A stretch of 64,000 bases of DNA, taken from NCBI GenBank assembly GCA_003478355.1, contig QUFC01000015.1, positions 1-64,000 of the forward strand. Direction: 5' to 3'. The position numbers were made by a program, and so were the translations under genes. Below, piece after piece: positions 45,534-55,058 of the stretch (the stretch's first letter is position 1; each line of letters starts with the position of its first letter). The notes below the pieces were generated by a model, which was given only the letters and a program-made list of their open reading frames with translations, was not told the DNA's origin and made no database searches. This DNA is from Lachnospiraceae bacterium AM48-27BH. Its GTDB lineage: Bacteria; Bacillota; Clostridia; Lachnospirales; Lachnospiraceae.

Positions 45534-46712
45534 ATGAGCCAGTTTATGTACCGTGTCCTGGCATGGATCACCGCCCTTGTGGTCAGCGGCGGCGTAGTCC
45601 GGACGGAGGCACCTGTGGGACCGGAAATATCGGCGCCATCGGCGGTATTGATGGAAGCTTCCACCGGGCAGATCATTTATGAGAAAAATGGGGAAGAGCA
45701 GAGAAGTCCGGCCAGTATCACGAAGATCATGACGCTGATCCTGATTTTTGATGCCATTGACAGCGGAAAGATCAGCTTGTCCGATCAGGTGGTGACCAGT
45801 GCCTATGCCAAATCCATGGGAGGTTCCCAGGTGTTTTTGGAAGAGGGGGAAATGCAGACGGTGGAGACACTGATCAAATGTATCGTGATCGCATCTGGAA
45901 ATGACGCATCGGTAGCCATGGCAGAATACATAGCGGGAAGCGAGGAGGAATTTGTCCGTCAGATGAACGAGCGGGCAAAGGGATTAGGTATGAATGATAC
46001 GAATTTTGAGGATTGTTGTGGCCTGACGGATTCACCGACCCATGTGACCACGGCAAAAGACATCGCCATCATGTCCAGAGAACTGATCACGAAATATCCG
46101 CAGATCCACAATTATTCCACCATCTGGATGGAAAATATCACCCATGTGACGAAACAGGGTACCAAGGAGTTTGGACTTTCCAACACGAACCGGCTGCTGA
46201 AAATGGCCACCAATTTCCGGGTGACCGGGTTAAAGACCGGCTCTACATCCACAGCGAAATACTGCCTGTCTGCCACGGCAGAAAAGGACGGGATAGAACT
46301 GATCGCGGCGGTAATGGCGGCACCGGACTATAAGGCAAGATTTGCGGATGCGGCAGCGTTATTAAATTATGGGTATTCCATCTGTCGTCTGTATGAGGAC
46401 CCGGATCCGCCGGTTCTGCCATCAATGCCTGTGGAAGGCGGTGTGGAAGAGCAGACAGGGCTGGTCTATGACGGAGCATTTTCTTATCTCAGCACTGACG
46501 GAGAAGATTTCGGGACGATTGAGAGGATATTGAAGCTGGAAGAAACCTTAAAGGCTCCGGTGGAAGCAGGTCAGAAGGCCGGAATTCTGGAATATCGGCT
46601 TCAGGGAGAAAAGATCGGGGAGATTCCTGTGGTAACGGAGACGGCGGTAAGGCAGGCGGGCTACCCGGATTATTTAAAAAGGCTTGTTCTGGCATGGATG
46701 ACAGGGTTGTAA
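45534..46712 (+). CDS. D-alanyl-D-alanine carboxypeptidase (DacF/PBP5 type)
   Basis: 392 residues, peptidase S11. The active-site tetrad is SITK (in RSPASITKIMTLIL), the SxN motif is SGN (IVIASGNDASVAMAEYI), and KTG is in GLKTGSTSTAKYCLS. A hydrophobic N-terminus may serve as a signal peptide. A C-terminal beta domain and amphipathic end (DYLKRLVLAWMTG) tether it to the membrane. It trims the terminal D-Ala of peptidoglycan stem peptides. GAGGGAAAATT precedes the ATG. Confidence 0.93.
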   Translation: MSQFMYRVLAWITALVVSGGVVRTEAPVGPEISAPSAVLMEASTGQIIYEKNGEEQRSPASITKIMTLILIFDAIDSGKISLSDQVVTSAYAKSMGGSQVFLEEGEMQTVETLIKCIVIASGNDASVAMAEYIAGSEEEFVRQMNERAKGLGMNDTNFEDCCGLTDSPTHVTTAKDIAIMSRELITKYPQIHNYSTIWMENITHVTKQGTKEFGLSNTNRLLKMATNFRVTGLKTGSTSTAKYCLSATAEKDGIELIAAVMAAPDYKARFADAAALLNYGYSICRLYEDPDPPVLPSMPVEGGVEEQTGLVYDGAFSYLSTDGEDFGTIERILKLEETLKAPVEAGQKAGILEYRLQGEKIGEIPVVTETAVRQAGYPDYLKRLVLAWMTGL

Positions 46713-46735
46713 AATTTTTTACTTTCCGCTATACT
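46707..46735 (+). promoter_or_regulatory. promoter of the GT2 gene
   Basis: TTGTAA (46707-46712), 17 bases, TATACT (46730-46735); it overlaps the end of the carboxypeptidase gene. Confidence 0.7.
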
Positions 46736-46770
46736 ATTTTTAGTTGCAGGATGAAAAGTGGAGGAACGAC

Positions 46771-47727
46771 ATGGAAAAATTATCGGTAATTGTGCCATGT
46801 TTTAATGAGCAGGAAACGTTACAGGATTATTATGATGCCATCAGCAAAGTCCGGGAGACTTTGCTTGGAAAAGAATGTGAACTTCAAGTAATCCTGGTGG
46901 ATGATGGGTCAAAGGATGGAACTCTGACGAAGATGAAAGAACTTTCCGGGCAGTGTTCCTGGATCCGTTATATTTCCTTTACCAGAAATTTTGGAAAAGA
47001 GGCAGCCATTTATGCAGGGCTGACCCATGCGGAGGGAGAATATGTATCATTGATGGATGTGGATCTGCAGGATCCGCCGGAGCTGATTCCGGAGATGTTA
47101 GACATCATCCGTCAGGGAGAGTATGACTGCGTGGGAACCAGAAGAGTGGACCGCAAGGGCGAACCGCCGATCCGGTCATTTTTTGCACGGATGTTTTATA
47201 AGCTGATGAACCATATTTCTGATGTGGAGATCGTGGACGGAGCCAGGGATTTCCGGTTGATGACCAGAAGATATGTAAACAGCCTTCTGGAGATGAAGGA
47301 GTATAACCGTTTTTCCAAGGGACTTTTTGGCTGGGTCGGTTATAAGACGAAGTGGCTGGAGTATGAGAATATCGAGCGGAAGAAGGGGGAGACCAAGTGG
47401 TCATTTTTCAAGCTGCTGGCTTACAGCATTGACGGAATCGTGGCATTTTCCACGGCCCCGGTGCGGTTTGCGGCATGGCTGGGAATCGCATTCTGTATGC
47501 TGGCATTTCTCTTTATTTTGGTAATTATTGGGCGGACGCTGGTATTTGGTGATCCTGTGGCTGGATGGCCGTCACTGGTGTGCATTATTTTGATGCTGTC
47601 TGGAATTCAGTTATTCTGCCTGGGGCTGATGGGTGAGTATCTGTCGAAGACGTATCTGGAAGTGAAGAAGAGGCCGATCTATCTGTGTAAGGAAACGAAT
47701 GTAGAGAAAGAGGCCGATGAAAAATAA
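46771..47727 (+). CDS. GT2-family glycosyltransferase (GtrB/DPM1-like, membrane)
   Basis: 318 residues. A GT-A domain with VLVDDGSKDGTLTKMKEL and the DxD-type SLMDVDLQDPPELIPEM, and two C-terminal membrane helices (FAAWLGIAFCMLAFLFILVI and SLVCIILMLSGIQLFCLGLM). Such enzymes load a sugar onto undecaprenyl phosphate for transfer across the membrane. The start at 46771 follows GTGGAGGAAC. No flippase or acceptor gene is beside it. Confidence 0.9.
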   Translation: MEKLSVIVPCFNEQETLQDYYDAISKVRETLLGKECELQVILVDDGSKDGTLTKMKELSGQCSWIRYISFTRNFGKEAAIYAGLTHAEGEYVSLMDVDLQDPPELIPEMLDIIRQGEYDCVGTRRVDRKGEPPIRSFFARMFYKLMNHISDVEIVDGARDFRLMTRRYVNSLLEMKEYNRFSKGLFGWVGYKTKWLEYENIERKKGETKWSFFKLLAYSIDGIVAFSTAPVRFAAWLGIAFCMLAFLFILVIIGRTLVFGDPVAGWPSLVCIILMLSGIQLFCLGLMGEYLSKTYLEVKKRPIYLCKETNVEKEADEK

Positions 47728-47744
47728 GAGAATCATAGATATAG

Positions 47745-47792
47745 AAATGCCAGGGCAGTTGGGATATAATCCCGCTGTCCTGGCATTTTTTA
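47745..47792. terminator. bidirectional terminator
   Basis: AAATGCCAGG and CCTGGCATTT with an inner GGGATATAATCCC hairpin, between converging genes. Confidence 0.85.
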
Positions 47793-47795
47793 AAC

Positions 47796-48793
47796 CTATT
47801 TTCCAGCCGCTTTTCTGGCATACTCCGTCGTTACCAGATCCTCATAAGGAACCCGTTCTTCCAATTCTCCAGCTTCTTCCAGGATATTCTGCAAAAGGTC
47901 AAAGCTGTCTTTCTGGAAAATGGTATCCTTTTCCAGGTATCCTGTTTCTGATACCTTTCCACGATCATCGTGAGCTTATCCAGATCAGTCTCCGGAAACT
48001 GGGGTTTGATGGTCCTGGCAATCTCTTCTGCTGTATGGGAGTTTACATAATCAAGACCTTCCTGAATGGCGTTGGTGAATTTCTGGATGATCTGTGGATT
48101 TTTTTCTATATAACTCTGCTTTGCACAGTAGGCGGTGTAAGGCACATAACCGGAATCTGTTCCTAAAGAAGCAACCACGTAACCGCTGCCTTCCGTTTCC
48201 AGTCCAGTGGCGAAAGGTTCAAATTCAACGGTATAGTCTGCATTGCTGCTTGTAAATGCTGCTGCAGTCAGTCCGAAGCTGATGCTCTGATCGATGGTTA
48301 AGTCCGTTTTCGGATCAATTCCATGTTTCTTTAAGATATACTCAAATACCATCTGCGGCATGCCACCAGCCCGGCCACCCAGTACCTTCGTACCTTTCAG
48401 TTTTGACCACTGGAATGCCGGATCTGGCTGCCGTCCTACCAGAAAGTTACCGGCACGCTGGGTTAACTGGGCGAAATTGACGGCGTAGTCGGAAGCGCCG
48501 TTGGCGTAAGTATAGATGCTGGCCTCAGACCCCATAAATCCGATATCGGCATCGCCGGATACCAGGGCAGTCATGACCTTGTCAGCTCCGGCTCCATTGA
48601 CCAGACTTAAGTCGATGCCCTGGTCTTTGAAATAGCCTAATTCGATGGCGGCGTACTGCGGTGCATAGAAGATGGAATGGGCCACTTCATTTAAGGTAAC
48701 AGGGGTCATGGCGTCATCAGGGGCCTTGGCACAGCCGGAGAGGGCAAGCAGGGCGCTAAGGACGAGAACGGTTGCTTTTTTTATGGATATCAT
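47796..48793 (-). CDS. NMT1/SsuA-like ABC substrate-binding lipoprotein (apparent frameshift)
   Basis: About 332 residues. Signal peptide with lipobox (LVLSALLALSGC) and a periplasmic-binding-type fold: HSIFYAPQYAAIELGYFKDQ, VSGDADIGFMGSEASIYTY. Near 47930 the reading diverges after QKQDTWK; one added A in the A run restores KDTIFQKDSFDLLQNILEEA and ending EYARKAAGK at stop 47796-47798. Relatives bind sulfonates, pyrimidine precursors or other small molecules. No permease or ATPase is beside it, so it is an orphan; the ligand is unknown. AGGAGGCAGATC precedes the ATG. Confidence 0.85.
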
Positions 48794-48935
48794 AGAAAGA
48801 TCTGCCTCCTGGGAGAAAATCTGATTTCTATAAGATATGAAAAGAAAAAATCAGAGGTGCGGAAATAATGGATTTGTGCTATGATAAAAAAGAAGAGAGT
48901 AAGTAATGAAAGGAAAGCTGTGGAAGGAGTTTCAG

Positions 48936-49949
48936 ATGTTGAAATTTGATGAGCAGAAGGCAGTGGACAGCGTCAATGGGGCACTGGCTTTGAGAGCAGA
49001 AATTGAAAGAATTACAGATGAAATCTGGAGCAGCGGATTTGATGGAATTTATTGGCTGGGGATTGGCGGAACCTGGGCGTCCTGTCTTCAGGCAGAGGTT
49101 TTTATGAAAGAAAGAAGTGCGCTTCCTGTTTATGTGGAACAGGCAGCGGAGTTCTTAACAACCGGTAATAAACGTTTTACAGACCGGTCAGTGGTTATTT
49201 TTTCTTCCGTGACAGGCAGTACGAAAGAGATGCAGGAAGCAGTAGAAAAAGCACATAAAATCGGTGCCAGAGTGTTTGGGTTCATAGATAAGAAGGATGC
49301 GCCTCTGGTGAAATTATGTGACTGGTGTATTTCTTATCCGGTCAATGAACAGTTGAAGTTTTATATGGCTGCTTCCAGACTGATGTATCTGAATGGAGAA
49401 TTCCCGGAATATGAGGATTACTGGAATAATATGGATGCGTACCTGGCAGATGCGCTTGCACAGGTAGAAATTAAGGCAGATGCCTGGGCAGCGGATTATG
49501 CGGAAAAGAAATATGAATATGTGAAGAAGCATCCGGAGATGCCCCATTATTTTATTGGAAGTGGAAATCAGTGGGGCGCCACTTATTCCTATGCCATGTG
49601 TTACTGGGAGGAACAGCTCTGGATCCGGACAAAATCCATTTCCTGTGGGGAATTTTTCCATGGAACGCTTGAAGTTATGGATGCGGAAACGCCCGTGACA
49701 TTGTTTCTTGGCGAGGATGCACAGAGGCCATTGGCAGAGAGGGTGAAAAATTTTCTTCCCAGAGTATGCCGCAACTATAACTTGATCGATACAAAGGATT
49801 ATGAATTAAAAGGAATTAAGGAAGCGTATCGTGGGACGATTTCCCATCTGGTGATGCATGGGGTCAATAACCGTGTAGATGCCCATATGGAAGCTGCATT
49901 TTGCCATCCTATGGATATCAGACGTTATTACAGACAGTGGGATTATTGA
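48936..49949 (+). CDS. SIS-domain protein (FrlB-like sugar-phosphate deglycase or isomerase)
   Basis: 337 residues with two SIS domains. The first has WLGIGGTWASCLQAEVFM and IFSSVTGSTKEMQEAVEKA, the typical phosphosugar-binding loops. The second has HYFIGSGNQWGATYSYAMCY, then EEQLWIRTKSISCGEFFHG. It resembles fructoselysine/glucoselysine 6-phosphate deglycases, but no PTS or kinase gene is nearby, so the substrate is open. ATG 48936 follows AAGGAG by six bases; the in-frame ATG 48906 has none. It is followed 18 bases later by a LysR gene. Confidence 0.8.
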   Translation: MLKFDEQKAVDSVNGALALRAEIERITDEIWSSGFDGIYWLGIGGTWASCLQAEVFMKERSALPVYVEQAAEFLTTGNKRFTDRSVVIFSSVTGSTKEMQEAVEKAHKIGARVFGFIDKKDAPLVKLCDWCISYPVNEQLKFYMAASRLMYLNGEFPEYEDYWNNMDAYLADALAQVEIKADAWAADYAEKKYEYVKKHPEMPHYFIGSGNQWGATYSYAMCYWEEQLWIRTKSISCGEFFHGTLEVMDAETPVTLFLGEDAQRPLAERVKNFLPRVCRNYNLIDTKDYELKGIKEAYRGTISHLVMHGVNNRVDAHMEAAFCHPMDIRRYYRQWDY

Positions 49950-49967
49950 AAAATGGGAGCGTGACCG

Positions 49968-50888
49968 ATGGAATTACGTCAGTTTACCTATGTGGACATG
50001 GTAGCCACCTGTGGAAGTTTTACGAAAGCGGCGGCAAAATTATTTATCAGCCAGCCGGCCCTCAGTAATTATATTGGGAAGATAGAAGAAGATCTTGGAG
50101 TGCAATTGTTTGACCGTTCTTCCACCTCATTGACACTTACCTATGCGGGAGAGCAGTATTTGAAGCATGCCAGGGTGATTCTGGGGCAGATGGATGAAAT
50201 GGACAAAAAAATCCGGGATATCACCCAGAATATGAAAGGAAAACTCCGGCTGGGATTTCCAAGTGAGCGGATTATTTATATGCTGCCGCTTATTTTGGCT
50301 CCTCTGAAAACAAAATATCCCGGAATTGATGTGGAAGTGTTCACTGGACCGGGAAACCGGCTGACGGAGGGACTGAAGGCCGGGGAGATGGATTTCGTAT
50401 TTCTGCCAACCTGGGTTCCACAAAAGGGTATCATTCAGGAAGAAATCTGCCAGGAAGAGCTGGTACTGGTAACGGCAAAGGACTATCTTCCTTTAGAATG
50501 TATTCTGGATTCGGAAAAGAAGATCATTCGATGGAAAGAAATAGCAAAGCTTCCATTTATTACCTTAAAAAAAGGTCATGCCCTTCGGGCAAGTGTGGAG
50601 GTTTTGTTTAGTAATGCAGACAGAAAACCGGATATTTTTTTTGAATCCCACAGCAATATGCTTTCTTACCGCCTGGCAGCCCAGGGGCTTGGAGTGGCAG
50701 TGATCCCGGAGATTACGCTGGAACTGATGCAGGGAAGCATGGAGGCAGAAGTTTATCATTTATCCCAATCTCCCATTACCTGGGAGGTGTCGGCATTATA
50801 TCGGGACGGAGCCTATATCGGGCAGGTGGAGCGTGACCTTTTGGAAATGGCAAAGCAGGCGATGAAAGAACATAAGAAAAAGTTATAG
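49968..50888 (+). CDS. LysR-family transcriptional regulator 1
   Basis: 306 residues. HTH: MELRQFTYVDMVATCGSFTK, then AAAKLFISQPALSNYIGKIE; an effector-binding domain follows (residues about 90-300). It lies directly upstream of, and parallel to, the aconitase gene, so it likely controls it. Effectors of this class are often carboxylates. The leader between contains a repeated ACTTATAAT (see the site at 50918). Confidence 0.9.
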   Translation: MELRQFTYVDMVATCGSFTKAAAKLFISQPALSNYIGKIEEDLGVQLFDRSSTSLTLTYAGEQYLKHARVILGQMDEMDKKIRDITQNMKGKLRLGFPSERIIYMLPLILAPLKTKYPGIDVEVFTGPGNRLTEGLKAGEMDFVFLPTWVPQKGIIQEEICQEELVLVTAKDYLPLECILDSEKKIIRWKEIAKLPFITLKKGHALRASVEVLFSNADRKPDIFFESHSNMLSYRLAAQGLGVAVIPEITLELMQGSMEAEVYHLSQSPITWEVSALYRDGAYIGQVERDLLEMAKQAMKEHKKKL

Positions 50889-50917
50889 GATTCATTCATA
50901 AAAACAAATTTTACTTA

Positions 50918-50940
50918 TAATATGCACCCACTTATAATGA
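50918..50940 (+). promoter_or_regulatory. repeated ACTTATAAT motif upstream of aconitase
   Basis: TACTTATAATATG and CACTTATAATGAA occur 17 bases apart. Each holds TATAAT; one may be the -10 hexamer, and the pair may form a regulator site. Function not certain. Confidence 0.4.
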
Positions 50941-50984
50941 AGTCAAGAACGTAAACGAGACTCAAAAAGGAGGGTGCTGTTTTT

Positions 50985-52937
50985 ATGGGAAAAAACCTGA
51001 CAAGAAAAATCTTAGAAGCACATTTAGCAAAGCCATCGGATATGAAGCCGGGAGAGGAAATCTATGTAAAGGTAGATCAGACCCTGACACATGACATCAA
51101 TGCGGTGATGACCTATCTGGCATTTGAGGCCATTGGGATTGACCGTACCCAGGTGGAGACCAGTGTCAGCTACTTAGATCATAACCTGTTATATCTGGAT
51201 AATAAAACCCCGGATGATCACATCTATTTACAGTCTGTTGCGAAACGATTTGGTGTCCATGTATCCAGACCTGGAAATGGCATTTGCCATGCAGTTCATG
51301 TCGCCAGATTTGGAGCCCCTGGAAAGCTGAGCATGGGCGGTGACAGCCATACGCCTCATGGCGGCTCCATCGGTATGCTGTGTATCGGTGTCGGTGGCAT
51401 GGATGTGGCAACGGCTATGACGGGAGTGCCGATGAGACTGAAAATGCCGGAGATTATCCGGGTGAATTTAAAAGGACATTTAAAACCGGGCTGCAATGCC
51501 AAGGAAGTGATTCTGGAGATGCTTCGCCGGGTTGGAATCAAAGGTGGACTTGGAAAAGTATTTGAATATGTCGGAGAAGGTGCGGCTGGTCTTGAAGTGG
51601 CAGAACGTGCAACGATCACCAACATGGGAGCCGAGATGGGTGCCACCACTTCCATTTTCCCAGGGGACGAGCAGGTGCAAAAATTTATGCGGGCTCAGGG
51701 AAGAGAAGCCGAATATGTGGAAATGCTTCCGGATGAGGATGCCGAGTACGATGGTGAGATAGAGATTGATTTAAGCCAGCTGGAGCCACTCATTGCATGT
51801 CCGCATCAGCCGGACAATGTCGTCCCATTAAAAGAAGTAGAGAAAAAGAAGGTGCAGCAGGTCTTTATCGGAAGCTGTACCAATGCCAGCTATTCGGATA
51901 TCGCCAAAGTGGCACTGGTGATGCAGGGACATCACGTGAATGAAAATGTGAGCTGTACCTGTGCTGTGTCTTCCAAACAGGTGTATAAACAGCTTTTGAA
52001 GGATGGTTATCTGGAGATGCTTGTGGATGCAGGTGTCCGGATTCTGGAAATTGCCTGTGGACCATGCTGTGCCATCGGTCAGTCACCGGCCACCAAGGGT
52101 GTAGCAGTCCGCACCTCCAACCGGAATTTTAAAGGGCGGGCAGGCAATCCGACCGCAGAAATCTACCTGGTGAGCCCGGAGAGTGCAGCGGCTACGGCGA
52201 TTTTAGGAACCTTTGCCAGTGCAGAGGATATTTTAGGTGAAGATGTGGCAAAACTGGCCGAGATTCACGAACCGGAAACCTATCCGGTGGATGATTCCAT
52301 GATCATCAAACCGCTGCCGGAGGAGGAAGCACAGAACGTGGAGATCGTCCGCGGTCCGAATATCCAGCCGCTTCCGGTGCCAGAACCATTTACCGATCAT
52401 TTATGCGTTCCGATCAGCTTAAAGACCGTGTACAATATCACCACCGATGATATCACACCGGCCAGTGCCGAATTTTCCAGTATGCGTTCCAACATTCCGC
52501 TGATGAGCAAATATTGCTACCACCGCTATGATCCGGAATTTTCTGAGAGAGCCAAAAAAATGGGACAGAGCATCATCATCGGAGGAGAAAACTATGGTCA
52601 GGGCTCTTCCAGAGAACATGCAGCGATCAACCCGATGTATTTAGGTGTCCGGGCAGTCATTGCCAAGAGCATTGCCAGAATCCATAAGGGCAATTTGTTG
52701 AATCATGGCATTATTCCGATGGTATTTGAAGATCCGGCAGATTATGACAAGCTGGAAATGGGAGATGAATTGGAAATCCAGGATCTGTTGAATCAGATGA
52801 AGACGAAAAGAGTGGAGGTGATTGATAAAACGAAAGGAATTGCATTTGGGGTATGTTTGGAGCTTTCTGATAATGAATTGGAAGTCATTTCCTGTGGTGG
52901 ACAGCTTCGGTATCTGAAAAAACAGCTTGGGAAATAA
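50985..52937 (+). CDS. aconitate hydratase (single-chain aconitase/homoaconitase type)
   Basis: 650 residues. The large domain carries [4Fe-4S] cysteines in FIGSCTNASYSDIA and EIACGPCCAIGQSP, and the substrate segments MGGDSHTPHGGS and GMDVATAMTG. The swivel domain has ITTDDITPAS and the loop GGENYGQGSSREHAAINP. It interconverts citrate and isocitrate through cis-aconitate. Related enzymes act on homocitrate or isopropylmalate, but no leucine or lysine genes are near, and an isocitrate dehydrogenase-like gene is 3.7 kb downstream. AGGAGGGTGC precedes the ATG. Confidence 0.9.
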   Translation: MGKNLTRKILEAHLAKPSDMKPGEEIYVKVDQTLTHDINAVMTYLAFEAIGIDRTQVETSVSYLDHNLLYLDNKTPDDHIYLQSVAKRFGVHVSRPGNGICHAVHVARFGAPGKLSMGGDSHTPHGGSIGMLCIGVGGMDVATAMTGVPMRLKMPEIIRVNLKGHLKPGCNAKEVILEMLRRVGIKGGLGKVFEYVGEGAAGLEVAERATITNMGAEMGATTSIFPGDEQVQKFMRAQGREAEYVEMLPDEDAEYDGEIEIDLSQLEPLIACPHQPDNVVPLKEVEKKKVQQVFIGSCTNASYSDIAKVALVMQGHHVNENVSCTCAVSSKQVYKQLLKDGYLEMLVDAGVRILEIACGPCCAIGQSPATKGVAVRTSNRNFKGRAGNPTAEIYLVSPESAAATAILGTFASAEDILGEDVAKLAEIHEPETYPVDDSMIIKPLPEEEAQNVEIVRGPNIQPLPVPEPFTDHLCVPISLKTVYNITTDDITPASAEFSSMRSNIPLMSKYCYHRYDPEFSERAKKMGQSIIIGGENYGQGSSREHAAINPMYLGVRAVIAKSIARIHKGNLLNHGIIPMVFEDPADYDKLEMGDELEIQDLLNQMKTKRVEVIDKTKGIAFGVCLELSDNELEVISCGGQLRYLKKQLGK

Positions 52938-53007
52938 GTCAGATTCACGCAAATTACAAAAATTTAAGGGTGGGGACTCTTAAAAGGGGTAAGAAAGGAC
53001 AAGAAAA

Positions 53008-53982
53008 ATGGGTGAAGAAAAAAACAAAAAAAGTGTTGTGGAAGAAATGAAGGAATTAGGCGGAATGCCATGGTGGTTGTACTTGTTATGTGCAGCAATT
53101 ATACTTGCAGTTACATTTACAGATACTTTAGGCTATGATGCTATGGCATTTATTGCAGTAACAACGGTAATGGCGATAATTCTAAACAAAATTGGTAATA
53201 TATTACCAATTTGGAATACCTATATCGGCGGGGGTCTGTTAATGGTATTCTTTGGAACTGCGATATTAAAACAGTTGAATCTAATTCCAGAAGGATATGT
53301 GGAATTAATTGGAAATATTGTTCAGGGAGATGTTAATATATTAAATGTATTTATTATTTCTCTGATTACAGGCTCTATTCTGTCCTTGGATCGTAAGGTA
53401 TTGCTTCGCAGCTTCGGAGGATATATTCCATCCATTTTAGGTGGACTTGTGGGAGCGGCTGTATTTGGATGTGTGGCTGGTATTATCTTTGGAATCAGAC
53501 CTATTGATATGGTGATTAAATATGTGCTTCCGATTATGGGAGATGGTAACGGAGCAGGTGCGGTACCGCTTTCTCAGATCTATGAGCAGATTAGCGGAGA
53601 GCCAGCAGCCAATTATTATTCATTTGCAATTATTGTTTTAACGATCGCAAATTTATTCTGTATTGTAGCAGGAGCACTGTTGAATCGTTTAGGCCAGGTA
53701 AAACCGGAACTGACTGGCGATGGAACCAATATTATGCCGGTAGACAGCAATTTGATCAAAGAGGATGTAAAAGTAAAAGTGACTTTAAATGACTATACAG
53801 GAGCATTGCTTTTATGTGGTACAATTTATGCAGTTGGTCGTCTGTTTAGTAAGGTGCTTCTTCCTTCTGTTTTTGGTGCTCAGATTCATACATTTGCATA
53901 TAGCATTATTTTTGTAGTAATCATAGCGGCATTGGGAATTGTACTGATTATTGCATCATTCTTTTTCTCATTTTTCTTATAA
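53008..53982 (+). CDS. 2-hydroxycarboxylate (2HCT/CitS-type) transporter with internal deletion
   Basis: 324 residues; the family is about 440. The N-terminal part is normal: GGMPWWLYLLCAAII, NTYIGGGLLMVFFGTAIL, and the first re-entrant motif IMGDGNGAGAVPLSQIYE. After FAYSIIFVVIIAAL the protein jumps to GIVLIIASFFFSFFL, which matches the very C-terminal helix of the family. The second GG(N/S)G re-entrant region and its neighbouring helices (about 115 residues) are absent, in frame. The protein is unlikely to transport normally. The gene is more AT-rich than its neighbours. Alternatives are a collapsed assembly or real in-frame deletion. Confidence 0.82.
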   Translation: MGEEKNKKSVVEEMKELGGMPWWLYLLCAAIILAVTFTDTLGYDAMAFIAVTTVMAIILNKIGNILPIWNTYIGGGLLMVFFGTAILKQLNLIPEGYVELIGNIVQGDVNILNVFIISLITGSILSLDRKVLLRSFGGYIPSILGGLVGAAVFGCVAGIIFGIRPIDMVIKYVLPIMGDGNGAGAVPLSQIYEQISGEPAANYYSFAIIVLTIANLFCIVAGALLNRLGQVKPELTGDGTNIMPVDSNLIKEDVKVKVTLNDYTGALLLCGTIYAVGRLFSKVLLPSVFGAQIHTFAYSIIFVVIIAALGIVLIIASFFFSFFL

Positions 53983-54072
53983 TAATGGGGGGGAGTCAAA
54001 AGATATTTGGATTCTGGTATCATCATAGAAGAAACTATGTGAAAAGATCAACATATTTGGAGTGTGAATGTT

Positions 54073-54981
54073 ATGAGAAAGATATGGAAAGATTTAGAAG
54101 TATCTGAAAGTGAAAAGCAGTTGGCAGAAGAAATTCGCAATGGCGGTATTGGAAAAACATTGACAGATGAAGAACTAAATCTGTTTCAGGTAGAAAAAGA
54201 ATGGGATCTTGAAATTGATACGACGGTTGGTAAAACATTGGTACATATGTATCAAGATGGCACGGATGATAAAAAAAGACCTTTGTTTATTAATATCCAT
54301 GGTGGTGGATTTGTAAAAGGAAGGAGAGATCAGGATATTCTTTTTTGCAGAAAATTTGGAAAAAAGAGTGGATGTGTGATTGCAGACATTGATTATGTGC
54401 CATCCCCAGACATGCGTTATCCGGGACAGGTGTATGCTTGTTATGATGTACTTCAGTATTTTGCAGAACACGCAGATGAATTTCAGATTGATCGGGAAAA
54501 AATTGCGATGGGAGGACATAGTGCAGGTGGAAATTTAACCGCAGCCAGTATTTTAATGGCAATCAATAAAGGAACTTTTGTACCTGCATTACAGATTTTG
54601 GACTATCCAGGATTAGATATGGCGACTCCTGCTATCGAAAAAAGAAATGGAAATAGCAACCCACGAATTCCAGCTTGGAAATCTGATTTTTATAACAAAA
54701 TGTATGTAAATCCAGAAGACAGTCGAGAAATTTATTGCAGCCCTGCGTTTGCATCAGATGAGCAGATTGAAAAAATGCCTCCGACAATACTAATTTATTG
54801 TGATAGTGATGTATTTTGCGATGAAACAGAAGTATTTACATCAAGGTTGTTAAAAATGGGGGTACCTGTCTATGCTCGTCGATTTTATCATAGCAATCAT
54901 GGATTTACAGTACAGAGAAAAGGCGAATTTGAGCAGGCAGAAGCCATGATTCTGATAGGTTTACAGACATTTTTACAATAA
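54073..54981 (+). CDS. alpha/beta hydrolase (HSL/carboxylesterase type)
   Basis: 302 residues. Oxyanion-hole motif HGGGF, nucleophile elbow GHSAGGN, acid D in IYCDSDVFCDE, and His in YHSNHGFTVQ. It belongs to the hormone-sensitive-lipase-like esterases of small esters or lactones. The in-frame GTG at 54064 is possible; the ATG at 54073 is chosen with GGAG 10 bases upstream. Like the truncated 2HCT gene before it, it is AT-rich compared with the flanking loci, hinting at common foreign origin. Its link to tricarboxylates is unclear; it could split citrate or aconitate esters. Confidence 0.85.
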   Translation: MRKIWKDLEVSESEKQLAEEIRNGGIGKTLTDEELNLFQVEKEWDLEIDTTVGKTLVHMYQDGTDDKKRPLFINIHGGGFVKGRRDQDILFCRKFGKKSGCVIADIDYVPSPDMRYPGQVYACYDVLQYFAEHADEFQIDREKIAMGGHSAGGNLTAASILMAINKGTFVPALQILDYPGLDMATPAIEKRNGNSNPRIPAWKSDFYNKMYVNPEDSREIYCSPAFASDEQIEKMPPTILIYCDSDVFCDETEVFTSRLLKMGVPVYARRFYHSNHGFTVQRKGEFEQAEAMILIGLQTFLQ

Positions 54982-54984
54982 GAT

Positions 54985-55012
54985 TTGCGTGATCGTAGAA
55001 ATTTGCTATACT
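54985..55012 (+). promoter_or_regulatory. promoter of the short LysR gene
   Basis: TTGCGT (54985-54990), 16 bases, TATACT (55007-55012). A separate promoter shows the short gene is expressed by itself. Confidence 0.55.
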
Positions 55013-55058
55013 AAGATCAGAAAGTTTTTTGAACCGGAATCGGAATGGAAGTGGTCTT

